Positions 16,627 to 24,956 of a stretch of 64,000 bases of DNA are shown here, in pieces. The DNA lies in NCBI GenBank assembly GCA_040754095.1, contig JBFMFO010000010.1:28681-92680 (forward strand), written 5' to 3'. This stretch comes from QYQD01 sp040754095 (GTDB taxonomy: Bacteria; Desulfobacterota; QYQD01). The notes beneath the pieces were generated by a model that saw nothing but the letters and a program-made list of their open reading frames with translations, was not told the origin of the DNA and did not search any database. How positions within the stretch are numbered: position 1 is the stretch's first letter; every line of letters begins with the position of its first letter. Made by a program: the position numbers and the translations under genes.

Positions 16627-17052
16627 TTGATCCCACGGATACTTATCGCCGACAGACAGACGGAGATTTTGGAACTCTTTACCAGGATACTGGAGGGAGA
16701 TAGTTCTGTCTCATGTTACACAAGTGACGACAAAGGGGATTTGCTTCGCCAGGTCCGGGAGATGTTCTTTGCCATCATGCTCCTCGATGTCCGGATGATC
16801 CTCCGCAACAACTTTGCGCTGCTGAAAATGATACGGGAGATATCTCCGGCAACAACTATCCTGATTATGGGATATCTGGAGGACCTGGAGGTCATGAAGA
16901 AGGGGATCGATTTAGGGGCCTCCGGGTATATTATTAAGCCGGTCATGGCCAGGGACCTCCGCAAAGAGGTAGGGAAATGCCTACTGTCTCCCACGCTGAG
17001 AAGGGCAGAGCCACGGGTAGGGCAGGTCAGCACATCGAATTCTTCACTATAA
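16627..17052 (+). CDS. Divergent receiver-domain protein
   Basis: A 141-residue single receiver-like domain starting at a TTG. Recognisable parts are ILIADRQTEILELF, the phospho-acceptor position in MLLDVRMI, and GASGYIIKPV with the conserved Lys. The acidic pair is reduced to one Asp and the conserved Thr/Ser after strand 4 is missing (ILIMGYLED), so phosphorylation-driven switching is doubtful. A Ser/Thr-rich tail follows. It lies just downstream of the CBS protein and upstream of the TauE-type permease genes. Confidence 0.75.
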   Translation: MIPRILIADRQTEILELFTRILEGDSSVSCYTSDDKGDLLRQVREMFFAIMLLDVRMILRNNFALLKMIREISPATTILIMGYLEDLEVMKKGIDLGASGYIIKPVMARDLRKEVGKCLLSPTLRRAEPRVGQVSTSNSSL

Positions 17053-17180
17053 ATTTTTAATAGGAGGTAGGGACTATGGTCAGAATAAGATTTCTCTAAA
17101 TGAAGGCATAACTATACCGAGGAAGTCTATTTATTTTTTTATGAGGATTCTCAATCTATCGAAGCAAGGAGGTTTTTGGG

Positions 17181-18443
17181 ATGAAACCATTTAAAACAAT
17201 TTATCAGGTGTTAGTTATGGCGTCCGCCGCACACGCCAGATGGGATTATGAGACTTCCCTGTCCATCCTGAAGAACAGGAAAAAGTTGCTGATATTAATT
17301 GCCCTGTCGCTGCCGATCCTGGCCGTAATGGTGGCCTCGGCGGCAGACCTTCCGAACATCCTGGGCGGCAAGAAGGCCTATGCCCCGGCCACCTATACGA
17401 CTACTATATTTCTGTCCTCAATAGCCATCGGCCTTATCGCCGGACTGATTACGGGCTGTATTGGCGCGGGCGGCGGTTTCGTTATTGCTCCGGCCCTGAT
17501 GAGCGCCGGTATCAAGGGTATCACGGCGGTGGGTACGGACCTCTTCCACATCTTTGCCAAGGCCATCATGGGGACGGCCGTACATAAGAAGCTGGGCAAT
17601 GTCTCTGTGGGGCTGGCTATAGCCTTTGTTGGCGGTTCCATCGTAGGTGTACTGGGCGGCGGGGTTATCAACCGGGCCCTCTACAATATGAATCCGGTCA
17701 TCAGCGACACCTTTATCAGTATTATCTATGCGGTGCTGCTCGGTTTCCTTGGTATCTATGCCATGCTGGACTTTGTGAAAGCCAGCAAGAAAGGCGACGG
17801 GGGAGGGGCACACGGCGGCGGCCCGGTTGGTGAATTGACGGGCCTGCCCCGAAAACTGCAGGGCATCAATATGCCGCCCATGATTGCTTTTGATGAAGAC
17901 CTCGTTCCCGGCGGCAGGAAATTGTCGGCCTGGATTGTGGGCGTGTGCGGGACCTTTGTCGGTTTTGTGGCGGCCATCATGGGTGTGGGCGGCGGCTTCT
18001 TGACCTTCCCCATCTTCGTCTATATGCTCGGTGTGTCTTCGTTTACCACGGTTGGGACTGATATTCTTCAAATCATCATGACGGCCGGGTTTGCCTCTAT
18101 CTCGCAGTACGCCATCTATGGATTCGTTTTCTATACCCTGGCCATGGGTATGCTCCTCGGGTCCCTTATCGGCATCCAGGTTGGGGCGTTGACGACCAAG
18201 GTGGTACGCGGCATATATATCCGGGCCTTTTATGCCCTGGCCGTCCTGGCCGGTTTCTTTAACCGGCTCTTTGCCCTTCCGAAGAAATTCAGCGAATTAG
18301 GGTGGATTGACATAGCCAAATCGACCGCCGGTATGTTCGACACCATAGGTATCATCCTGTTCTTTGTTGTGGTGACGACATTTGGTCTGTTTGTCTTTGG
18401 TAAGTTTTTTGGGAATATGAGAACATTGAGAGGGGAGGGATAA
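17181..18443 (+). CDS. TauE/SafE-family permease (large form)
   Basis: A 420-residue membrane protein with the duplicated TauE/SafE (DUF81) signature. Copy one is GLITGCIGAGGGFVIAPAL...AVGTDLFHIF and copy two VAAIMGVGGGFLTFPIFVYMLG...TVGTDILQII. There are about eight to nine transmembrane segments and a cytosolic linker of about 60 residues between the halves. Members export sulfite, sulfoacetate or other small sulfur or organic anions; the substrate here is not known, though sulfur oxyanions fit the host. The first 45 residues (ASAAHARWDYETSLSIL) form an extra N-terminal segment. AAGGAGG lies upstream of the ATG. A membrane protein gene follows after 3 bp and a Usp gene after that. Confidence 0.88.
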   Translation: MKPFKTIYQVLVMASAAHARWDYETSLSILKNRKKLLILIALSLPILAVMVASAADLPNILGGKKAYAPATYTTTIFLSSIAIGLIAGLITGCIGAGGGFVIAPALMSAGIKGITAVGTDLFHIFAKAIMGTAVHKKLGNVSVGLAIAFVGGSIVGVLGGGVINRALYNMNPVISDTFISIIYAVLLGFLGIYAMLDFVKASKKGDGGGAHGGGPVGELTGLPRKLQGINMPPMIAFDEDLVPGGRKLSAWIVGVCGTFVGFVAAIMGVGGGFLTFPIFVYMLGVSSFTTVGTDILQIIMTAGFASISQYAIYGFVFYTLAMGMLLGSLIGIQVGALTTKVVRGIYIRAFYALAVLAGFFNRLFALPKKFSELGWIDIAKSTAGMFDTIGIILFFVVVTTFGLFVFGKFFGNMRTLRGEG

Positions 18444-18446
18444 ACG

Positions 18447-19160
18447 ATGTTGGTAAAAAACGCAAAGACATTCAATCTGGGACTGCTCTTGTTAGTCTCT
18501 TTTGCCATAGTATTTTATGTTATCATGTTTGTACCCTGTTTTAAAGGAAAGACTCCCATTATCTATGCGGATGAGATGTTCAACTCCCTGGCCAAGGGAT
18601 CGACTTATTTTATCCCGAAGTACATGGAGAGTACACGGAAGTTCGTCGGCAGACCGCTGGAGATGACCATAAAGCTCAAGAATGCGGCCGAGGCCGAAAA
18701 GGCCGGCATCCTCTTTAGCAAAGCCGGCTCGACGGTTACGTTAGACAAGGAAAAACTTACCTTAACCGGCGGTGACTATGGCAAAACCATGCTGATGGCA
18801 GAAAATGATGCCGACCTTATGTTCAATAGCCGGGGCGCGGAGGTGGCCGCCAGATATGGTTACGACGAGAAGGAGGTTATGTATATCTGGCATTCGGCCT
18901 TTAAGTCCCTAATCAAGGAGTTGGAAAAACAGGAGCGCTTTGAAGGCTCGATCTTCCTCGGCGAGGTTTTGACCAAGGTCATAGAACCCGGCTACAATTT
19001 TTACGGTATAAAGCCGGAGAAGGTTAAGGACTATATCGGCCTGCTGGTGGGATTTCTGGGCTTTTATGTCATCTATACCCTTTGGTTCGGTTATTCCATC
19101 TATGAATTGTTTAATGGGATGGGCCTGACCATGACCAAATCCAAGGCCAAGAAGGAATAA
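18447..19160 (+). CDS. Uncharacterised membrane protein linked to TauE permease
   Basis: 237 residues with one TM near the N-terminus (about 11-28, LGLLLLVSFAIVFYVIMF) and a second near the C-terminus (about 193-212, GLLVGFLGFYVIYTLWFGY). Between them lies a soluble, probably periplasmic domain of about 160 residues rich in Lys and Glu. No enzymatic motif is recognised. It starts 3 bp after the TauE-type gene, so it is likely translated with it and may be an accessory subunit (inference). The C-terminus is very basic (KSKAKKE). Confidence 0.75.
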   Translation: MLVKNAKTFNLGLLLLVSFAIVFYVIMFVPCFKGKTPIIYADEMFNSLAKGSTYFIPKYMESTRKFVGRPLEMTIKLKNAAEAEKAGILFSKAGSTVTLDKEKLTLTGGDYGKTMLMAENDADLMFNSRGAEVAARYGYDEKEVMYIWHSAFKSLIKELEKQERFEGSIFLGEVLTKVIEPGYNFYGIKPEKVKDYIGLLVGFLGFYVIYTLWFGYSIYELFNGMGLTMTKSKAKKE

Positions 19161-19282
19161 TAAAGTGATGAGTGATGAGTAATGAGTGACGAGTTGAAGG
19201 TACGCCGCAGCCCGCCGAAGGCGGATGGTCCTCGTCGGTCTGAGGCCGGCCCATAACGATTTGACCAAGACAGGAGGTAAAA

Positions 19283-19717
19283 ATGAAGATATTAGTACCG
19301 GTTGACGGTTCCAAGTACGCCATGGAGGCGGTTAAGATGGTCTCTAAGCTGGCCAAGGCCACAGACGCCCAAGTGACACTAATGACCGTAACGCCTTCCA
19401 TCGCGGATATAGACATCGAATATACGGCCCGTGAACGGGAATCCCTGGAACAGAAAACCACGGCTTATGGAGACAAGGCCCTGGAACAGGCCGAAAAAGT
19501 GCTTAGTGCGGCGGGATTAAGTCCAAAGACCCTCATGATGGCATCGACCTCGGTAGCCGATGCCATCATATCGACGGCCAAAAAGGGCAAGTTTGATCTT
19601 ATTGCCGTAGGCAGCCGCGGGTTAGGGGCTACGGCCCGGTTTATCATGGGTGGCGTGGCCTCGCGGGTGGTTAACCATGCCCCCTGCTCGGTGTTGGTGG
19701 TAAGGATGGAAAAATAG
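19283..19717 (+). CDS. Single-domain universal stress protein (UspA family)
   Basis: A 144-residue UspA fold beginning MKILVPVDGSKYAMEAV. The nucleotide loop GSRGLGATARFIMGG ends in GG rather than GS, so it belongs to the ATP-binding type with a small deviation. AGGAGG precedes the ATG. It is the third gene of a TauE / membrane protein / Usp group and ends before a strong terminator. The juxtaposition suggests the stress protein modulates or responds with the permease (inference). Confidence 0.92.
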   Translation: MKILVPVDGSKYAMEAVKMVSKLAKATDAQVTLMTVTPSIADIDIEYTARERESLEQKTTAYGDKALEQAEKVLSAAGLSPKTLMMASTSVADAIISTAKKGKFDLIAVGSRGLGATARFIMGGVASRVVNHAPCSVLVVRMEK

Positions 19718-19744
19718 GCAGGGCATCCGGTGAGATATCCACAC

Positions 19745-19778
19745 AAAAAAGGGCCTCTAGTGATAGAGGCCCTTTTTT
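19745..19778. terminator. Bidirectional rho-independent terminator after usp
   Basis: A nine-base-pair core stem (GGGCCTCTA with TAGAGGCCC) is extended by A-run/T-run pairing on both sides around a four-base loop. It closes the TauE / membrane protein / Usp transcription unit. Confidence 0.95.
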
Positions 19779-19900
19779 GTGATATCCATATCCGAGCAAG
19801 ATGCCATTTATGCGCACACTGAGGCTGGCCTTCTTAAACAAGCCCCTTTCCGGTTGATGTCTTATGTTGTATAGTTTATTAATAAAATAAAGGCCCTGTG
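19779..19900. other. Intergenic stretch without a gene
   Basis: Between the usp terminator and the dispersed repeat. No gene or clear promoter is seen; an A+T-rich patch near 19865-19890 could host the promoter of the downstream gene. Confidence 0.4.
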
Positions 19901-20018
19901 AATATGCATAGCGAGCGCATTCCCTGCTGCTTGCAGCAGGGAATGCGAGCGAAGATGATGCATTTTACCTTGCATACGGAGGTTCTCCACAGCTTGCTGC
20001 AGGGAGCTTCAATTTTTT
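19901..20018 (+). repeat. Dispersed two-hairpin repeat, copy 1
   Basis: About 118 bp with two GC-rich hairpins. One is built on CCCTGCTGC/GCAGCAGGG (about 19922-19942) and one on CAGCTTGCTGCAGGGAG (about 19990-20008). They are joined by a TTTTACCTTGCATACGGAG linker. It matches copy 3 at 44841-44961 end to end in inverted orientation, and the outer part of copy 2 at 22711-22767. It lies just upstream of the PEP-synthase-like gene. Confidence 0.85.
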
Positions 20019-20038
20019 AAAGATATGAGGTAGTTGCC

Positions 20039-22687
20039 TTGCCTTTCTGGAAATCGATAAAAAGGCTTTTTTCAAGGGAAGAACCTCAAAAACTTCTCAG
20101 TGCAGAGGAGGAAGAGAATCTATACACTACGTTCAAACTCCGTTATTGGCACTTTACGACCGTCCTGAGTTCTAATAATAAGACCCTTGAAATAATGGCC
20201 GACATGGAAAAGATGTTGCACGGTAAGCGCAGTTTCGGCATGGACTTTGTCAGGGCAAACTGTACTGCTATCTCTGTGAACCTCTATAAGATGATAAAGG
20301 GTATCAATGAACTGGGGGGAGGCAAATACTGGCGGCTTTTTGAGGCTGCAAAGGACGTGTTTGGTAAGATTGACACCGCTCTGGCCAACCGAAAGGCCCT
20401 GGCTGGGGGAGCATTCGTCATCCCTCTTGACCACGTTGATGAAACCATGGCCGGGCAGGTGGGAAGCAAGATGGCAAACCTTGGCTCCATTGCCAAATTG
20501 TCCGGTGTAAGGGTACCTGAGGGATTCACGGTTACGGCTGCCGCCTACGATAGGTTTATAACCTACAATAATCTACAAGATGAAGTTAACCGTTGGATCA
20601 GTTCCGTTGACCTCTCGGATATTAAGAATTTGGAAGAGAATGCCTTTAAGATTCGTGCTGCCATTCTTGAGGCCCCGCTTCCTCCTGAACTTGAAGCAGC
20701 CATTAAGGATGCCTACCGGCAGCTTGAGGGGAAAACGACACCAGGGGTCAAAGTTGCTGCCAGAAGCAGCGCGCTTGGTGAAGACCAACATAAGACTACT
20801 TTTGCCGGACAGTATCGGTCGATCCTAAATGTTGACTATACAAATATTACCAGTGCCTATAAGGAAGTCCTGGCCAGTAAATATTCCCTTTCGGCCATTG
20901 CATATCGTCTCAATATGGGCTTCCGGGACGAAGATATTGCCATGTGTGTAGGATTTATGGAAATGATTGACCCGGCAGCCAGCGGGGTCGCCTATTCACG
21001 AAATCCAGAAGATTTCCGGAGCGATCAGATAATTATCAACGCCACCTGGGGATTGGCCAAGGCAGTAGTTGACGGCACGACTTCCCCCGATCTTTTCGTG
21101 TTGACGCATACCAAGCCTGTAAAAATACTGGCTAAAACTATCCGCCCAAAGGGGCTAAAATTCCTTCCGGCTGCAAAAGGTGGTCTTGAAACTGTCGAAG
21201 TTTCGGAAAAAGAACGTGAGATTTCCTCTGTTACGGATGAGCAGGCGCTTTTTCTGGCTGAGATCTGTTCGCGCCTGGAGGCCCATTTCGGCGAAGCACA
21301 GGATGTGGAATGGTCCATCACAAGCGACGGTTCTGTAGTGATACTCCAATGTCGTCCTTTAATCCGCCTGAAGTCGTCCAGGAAACGAAGGGAACCTGTT
21401 ATACCAAGTGAGGAAATCGGACCTGAGCCACTACTGTACGGTGATATTACGGCTAGTTCAGGGGTGGCTGCAGGTCCGGCGTTTTTGCTGCAACATGAGG
21501 ATGACATGGCGCACTTTCCTGATGGTGCGGTTATGGTTACCAAATTTGCTTATCCGCGTTGGGCTGCAATACTGCACAAGGCAGCGGCAGTAGTGGCCGA
21601 ACACGGCGGCGTTGCCGGACATCTGGCCACTGTTTCCAGGGAGTTTGGTGTTCCGGCGCTTTTTGATGTCGCTACTGCTACCACTATACTCAAAAACGGA
21701 GACGTGGTGACCATAGATGCGGACAACGGCAGGATTTACCCCGGACGGATTCAATCGCTGCTTGCCGTATCGAGGGAGATACCAAGTCTCATGGAGGGAA
21801 GCCCTGTATATAACACGCTTGAGGAGGTACTCTCCTATATCTCCCCACTCAACCTGACCGATCCCGATTCGGTAGATTTTACTCCGGCAAAATGTCAAAC
21901 AGTGCATGACATTACACGTTTTATTCATGAGATGTCGGTGCGGGAAATGTTTGAATTCGGCGATCAATATCATCTTACGCGGAGAGCAAGTAAGAGGTTG
22001 GTCTGCGGAGTGCCGATGCAATGGTGGGTAGTTGACCTCGAAGACGGCTTCAAGGCCCCGGCCGAGGGGAAGATGGTCTCAATTGATAACATCGTTTCAA
22101 TCCCTATGCTTGCTCTGTGGGAGGGGATTACCGCCATACCCTGGAAGGGTCCGGCCATGGATACCAGGGGCATGGTCTCCGTTATGTTCGAAGCCACTAT
22201 GCGCCCGGACATAGGTCCGGATACGGGGGCAAACTTTGCCGAACGAAATTACTTCATGATCTCCCGGCATTTCTGCAACCTCAGTTCTAAGCTCGGGTTT
22301 CACTTTTCCACGGTGGAGGCCTTTGTTGGCGATATGCCGGGAGAAAATTACGCGAGTTTTATATTCAAGGGAGGAGCGGCCGACGTGGTACGCCGTCACC
22401 GCCGCGTTGCCTTTATCGGTGAAATCCTCCGTACATTCGACTTCCGGGTCGAGGTAAGGGGGGACGTGGTCTCCGCCCGCCTGGAAGGGTGCGATCAGAA
22501 CTTCCTCAAAGGGCGTTTAAAAGTGCTGGGCTATCTCGTCTTGCATACCCGCCAGATGGATATGATCATGTCCAATGACGCGCTCGTTAACTATCATCTG
22601 AAAAAGATGCTTGATGACATATATTCGTTTGTGAAGATAGAACGAAAAGAAGGGAATAAGGCTCCTATCCTAAGTCTGAAAACTTAA
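20039..22687 (+). CDS. PEP-synthase/PPDK-like protein lacking the PEP-binding barrel
   Basis: 882 residues starting at TTG. Residues about 1-130 are an uncharacterised helical region. Residues about 145-450 form a PPDK-type ATP-grasp domain: VGSKMANLGSIAKLSGV, ARSSALGEDQ...FAGQY, ASGVAYSRNP, and QDVEWSI ending LQCRPL. Residues about 475-580 form the swivelling phospho-histidine domain with a likely catalytic His in GGVAGHLATVSREFGVPALF. The C-terminal 300 residues do not look like the PEP/pyruvate TIM barrel of PPDK or PpsA. It is probably a phosphotransferase on an unknown acceptor, comparable in logic to rifampin phosphotransferase (inference). It is a single gene flanked by repeat copies 1 and 2 in the same orientation. 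Confidence 0.8.
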   Translation: MPFWKSIKRLFSREEPQKLLSAEEEENLYTTFKLRYWHFTTVLSSNNKTLEIMADMEKMLHGKRSFGMDFVRANCTAISVNLYKMIKGINELGGGKYWRLFEAAKDVFGKIDTALANRKALAGGAFVIPLDHVDETMAGQVGSKMANLGSIAKLSGVRVPEGFTVTAAAYDRFITYNNLQDEVNRWISSVDLSDIKNLEENAFKIRAAILEAPLPPELEAAIKDAYRQLEGKTTPGVKVAARSSALGEDQHKTTFAGQYRSILNVDYTNITSAYKEVLASKYSLSAIAYRLNMGFRDEDIAMCVGFMEMIDPAASGVAYSRNPEDFRSDQIIINATWGLAKAVVDGTTSPDLFVLTHTKPVKILAKTIRPKGLKFLPAAKGGLETVEVSEKEREISSVTDEQALFLAEICSRLEAHFGEAQDVEWSITSDGSVVILQCRPLIRLKSSRKRREPVIPSEEIGPEPLLYGDITASSGVAAGPAFLLQHEDDMAHFPDGAVMVTKFAYPRWAAILHKAAAVVAEHGGVAGHLATVSREFGVPALFDVATATTILKNGDVVTIDADNGRIYPGRIQSLLAVSREIPSLMEGSPVYNTLEEVLSYISPLNLTDPDSVDFTPAKCQTVHDITRFIHEMSVREMFEFGDQYHLTRRASKRLVCGVPMQWWVVDLEDGFKAPAEGKMVSIDNIVSIPMLALWEGITAIPWKGPAMDTRGMVSVMFEATMRPDIGPDTGANFAERNYFMISRHFCNLSSKLGFHFSTVEAFVGDMPGENYASFIFKGGAADVVRRHRRVAFIGEILRTFDFRVEVRGDVVSARLEGCDQNFLKGRLKVLGYLVLHTRQMDMIMSNDALVNYHLKKMLDDIYSFVKIERKEGNKAPILSLKT

Positions 22688-22710
22688 CGAGCATATCTGA
22701 GGGGCCAGAG

Positions 22711-22767
22711 TTTGAACATGCATAGCGAGCGCATTCCCCGCTGCTTGCGGCGGAGAACTTCAATAAT
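22711..22767 (+). repeat. Dispersed repeat, copy 2 (internally deleted)
   Basis: It shares TTTGAACATGCATAGCGAGC and a CCCCGCTGCTTGCGGCGGAG hairpin with the other copies. It then joins directly to the AACTTCAATAATT end, so the middle of the element is missing. It is in the same orientation as copy 1 and lies 24 bp after the PEP-synthase-like stop codon. Confidence 0.8.
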
Positions 22768-22856
22768 TAATTCCCTGACAAGGAGTTGGGAGACGTTTAT
22801 AATGAAAGCTGCTTCCCGACTGCCTCTCCCAACTCCCTAATTGACCCCGAGTAGAA

Positions 22857-23711
22857 TTATTGTTTTACTACCAAGATGGGACAAGGCGCTTGTTCGATAA
22901 CCTGTTGGGCAGTGCTCCCCATGACTGCATGGGTGATGCCTGCACTTCCGTGACTTCCGATAACAATCAGATCGCTCCTTCCCTCTTTTGCTACCCGCAC
23001 AATTTCATCAGCGGGGTACCCTTCGTCGACCACTATGTCGGTTACGGATAGCCCGTACTCTGTAGCGATCCGTTCTGCTTTCGTCATAATTGCCTTGGAT
23101 TCCACGGCAAATACCTCGCTGAGGCCGGTTTTGGTGGCCAAGTCAACCTGATCACCGTACACCGGAACGACGTTCAGGATGGTAATCTTGGACCCCAGCT
23201 CTTTGGCGAGGCGGCAGGCCATGTGAATAGCGTGGCTGCTGGACTCTGATCCGTCGGTGGGGACGAGAAGTGATTTATATTCACCGCGTCTTGGCTCTCC
23301 TTTGGCCACCAGGACACTGCATCTCACATGGCCGATTACGTTTGCAGTTAAACTTCCCATGAAAATCTTTTTCAGGCCGGTCCTGCCACGTGTCCCCATC
23401 ACGACCAGCTCTGCCCCAAGTTCCTTGACTTTTTCACTGAAACGCACGTGAGATTCACCAACGGATACGGATACGGAGGCCTTTATGTCGGCTTTGGCCG
23501 CCTGGGCAACCAGTTCATCCACTGCTTTTTTCATTTTGGCCTTCAGCTTGTCGGTCAGGCCAGGGGCCGTGGTTTCGAACTCTTCGTTCACATCCACCAC
23601 CGCTGATATATCAAGCGAACTCCCGAAGCGTTTAGCTATCGCTACTGCCTCTTCGATTGCCAGGCGGTCCTGTTCCACTCCATTACTGGCCAAAAGGACT
23701 TTTCCCCACAT
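22857..23711 (-). CDS. Tandem-domain universal stress protein
   Basis: 284 residues with two UspA domains. Domain 1 begins GKVLLASNGVEQDRLA and has GTRGRTGLKKIFMGS; domain 2 begins YKSLLVPTDGSESSSHA and has GSHGSAGITHAVMGS. Both loops fit the ATP-binding pattern G-x2-G-x9-GS. It is transcribed on the minus strand, 72 bp downstream of another tandem Usp, and probably shares a transcript with it. A GGAGG-like site precedes the ATG. It is likely a stress sensor or nucleotide-binding regulator; no partner can be named. Confidence 0.92.
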   Translation of the reverse strand: MWGKVLLASNGVEQDRLAIEEAVAIAKRFGSSLDISAVVDVNEEFETTAPGLTDKLKAKMKKAVDELVAQAAKADIKASVSVSVGESHVRFSEKVKELGAELVVMGTRGRTGLKKIFMGSLTANVIGHVRCSVLVAKGEPRRGEYKSLLVPTDGSESSSHAIHMACRLAKELGSKITILNVVPVYGDQVDLATKTGLSEVFAVESKAIMTKAERIATEYGLSVTDIVVDEGYPADEIVRVAKEGRSDLIVIGSHGSAGITHAVMGSTAQQVIEQAPCPILVVKQ

Positions 23712-23783
23712 GAATTATACCTCCTGTACTCTAAGCTCCTTAAATTTATGATGTTAACATAATCATGGTTAGCTATAGAACGA

Positions 23784-24659
23784 TTATACACTTCTCGGAA
23801 CTACCAGTACTGCACATGGAGTATGCCCGATAACCCTTTTGGTAACGCTTCCCATCAACAGTTTGGTCAGCCCGGTCCGGCCATATTTACCCATAATGAT
23901 AATGTCAGCTTTTATTTCTCTGGCCAGATCTACTATAACCTCGTAGGGCTCGCCTTCCCGGACTATCCCCTCGGCCTGGATATTGGATTTGGCGGCTCTC
24001 TTTACGATCTTGTCCACAATCTTTTCCGCTTCGGTCCTATATTTTGCCGGCCTTTCGCCCTTAACTACACATACTGCGCTAAGCTTGCTGTCGCAGGCTG
24101 CGGCAATACTTATGGCCTCATTTACGGCGGACTCGCTATATGCCGAACCATCCGTGGCCACGAGTACATTTTTCAGCCCGACCGGTCCCCGAAGAGGGAT
24201 GACCATTACCGGACATGGCGCATGACCGATGATCCGGGCGGCCACGCTGCCCATAAGCAGCCTCTTGAGGCCGGTTTTCCCGTGGCTCCCTATGACTATG
24301 ACATCCGCCTTCTTTTTCTTTGCCTCGCCAACAATGAATTCATAAGGCTGTTCACCCTCATGAACCAGGGTTTCACACTTTATGCCTTTTTGGGAAACAC
24401 GTTCCCTTATGCCCTCCAGTAACGCCCTGGAATCTCTCTCCATTTTTTCTACGGCCTCGGGTGCCAGGGCCATGAACTCGGGATTGAGTTCCACGACGTT
24501 TAATACGTAAAGGCTGCTTCCGCACTTTCTGGCTATATTAACTGCCCCATCCAGGGCCTTCTCGCTATACCTTGACCCATCTGTGGCCACGAGTATCTTT
24601 TCATGTCTGCTCAAGGGGCACAACTTACAAGTAGTGACGATAGTATCTTCGCTTTTCAT
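23784..24659 (-). CDS. Tandem-domain universal stress protein with N-terminal CxxC
   Basis: 291 residues with two UspA domains (HEKILVATDGSRYSEKA with GSHGKTGLKRLLMGS; LKNVLVATDGSAYSESA with GKYGRTGLTKLLMGS). Both nucleotide loops are intact. Ahead of domain 1 is an extension of about 18 residues containing CKLC, a CxxC pair unusual for the family that could bind metal or be redox active (inference). AGGGAGG precedes the ATG with a somewhat long spacing. It is the first gene of a two-Usp unit, divergent from the TauE-type gene at 24957. Confidence 0.9.
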   Translation of the reverse strand: MKSEDTIVTTCKLCPLSRHEKILVATDGSRYSEKALDGAVNIARKCGSSLYVLNVVELNPEFMALAPEAVEKMERDSRALLEGIRERVSQKGIKCETLVHEGEQPYEFIVGEAKKKKADVIVIGSHGKTGLKRLLMGSVAARIIGHAPCPVMVIPLRGPVGLKNVLVATDGSAYSESAVNEAISIAAACDSKLSAVCVVKGERPAKYRTEAEKIVDKIVKRAAKSNIQAEGIVREGEPYEVIVDLAREIKADIIIMGKYGRTGLTKLLMGSVTKRVIGHTPCAVLVVPRSV

Positions 24660-24854
24660 AACGTAAGTAACCTCCCTTCAACCATAGTTTATGCCTGGAT
24701 ATTTGTTCGCAAAAGCCCTTATCTGTTCCTAACAAATATAAGAAACTTTCCAATATTGCGTTTCAAAAGTCAACAAAAAAGTTGTAAATTGTAATACCAA
24801 AAATTCCGGATACCGGTGGGTCTCCGACATAAAAACCGGACATCTTTATTTCAG

Positions 24855-24889
24855 CTTGACACAAAAAAGTGACAGATGTCAAATCGTGC
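24855..24889. promoter_or_regulatory. Possible operator next to promoter
   Basis: Imperfect dyads lie just upstream of the -35 box: TTGACAC pairs with TGTCAA and GACAC with GTG(A)C around an A-run. They could be a repressor or activator site for the permease promoter. This is pattern only. Confidence 0.3.
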
Positions 24890-24918
24890 TTGACATTGAA
24901 CGACAATTCATTTATAAA
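24890..24918 (+). promoter_or_regulatory. Consensus sigma-70 promoter
   Basis: TTGACA (24890-24895) and TATAAA (24913-24918) are separated by exactly 17 bp, 39 bp before the TauE-type start codon. It is the clearest housekeeping promoter in the window. Confidence 0.8.
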
Positions 24919-24956
24919 AACGGCGTATTGTAATTTTACAACACTGGAGATGCAAA

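Noticed and set aside
17079..17102. Seven-codon mini-frame (MVRIRFL) after an AGGAGG site
   Set aside because: It could be a leader peptide, but it is too short and there is no attenuator-like hairpin after it.
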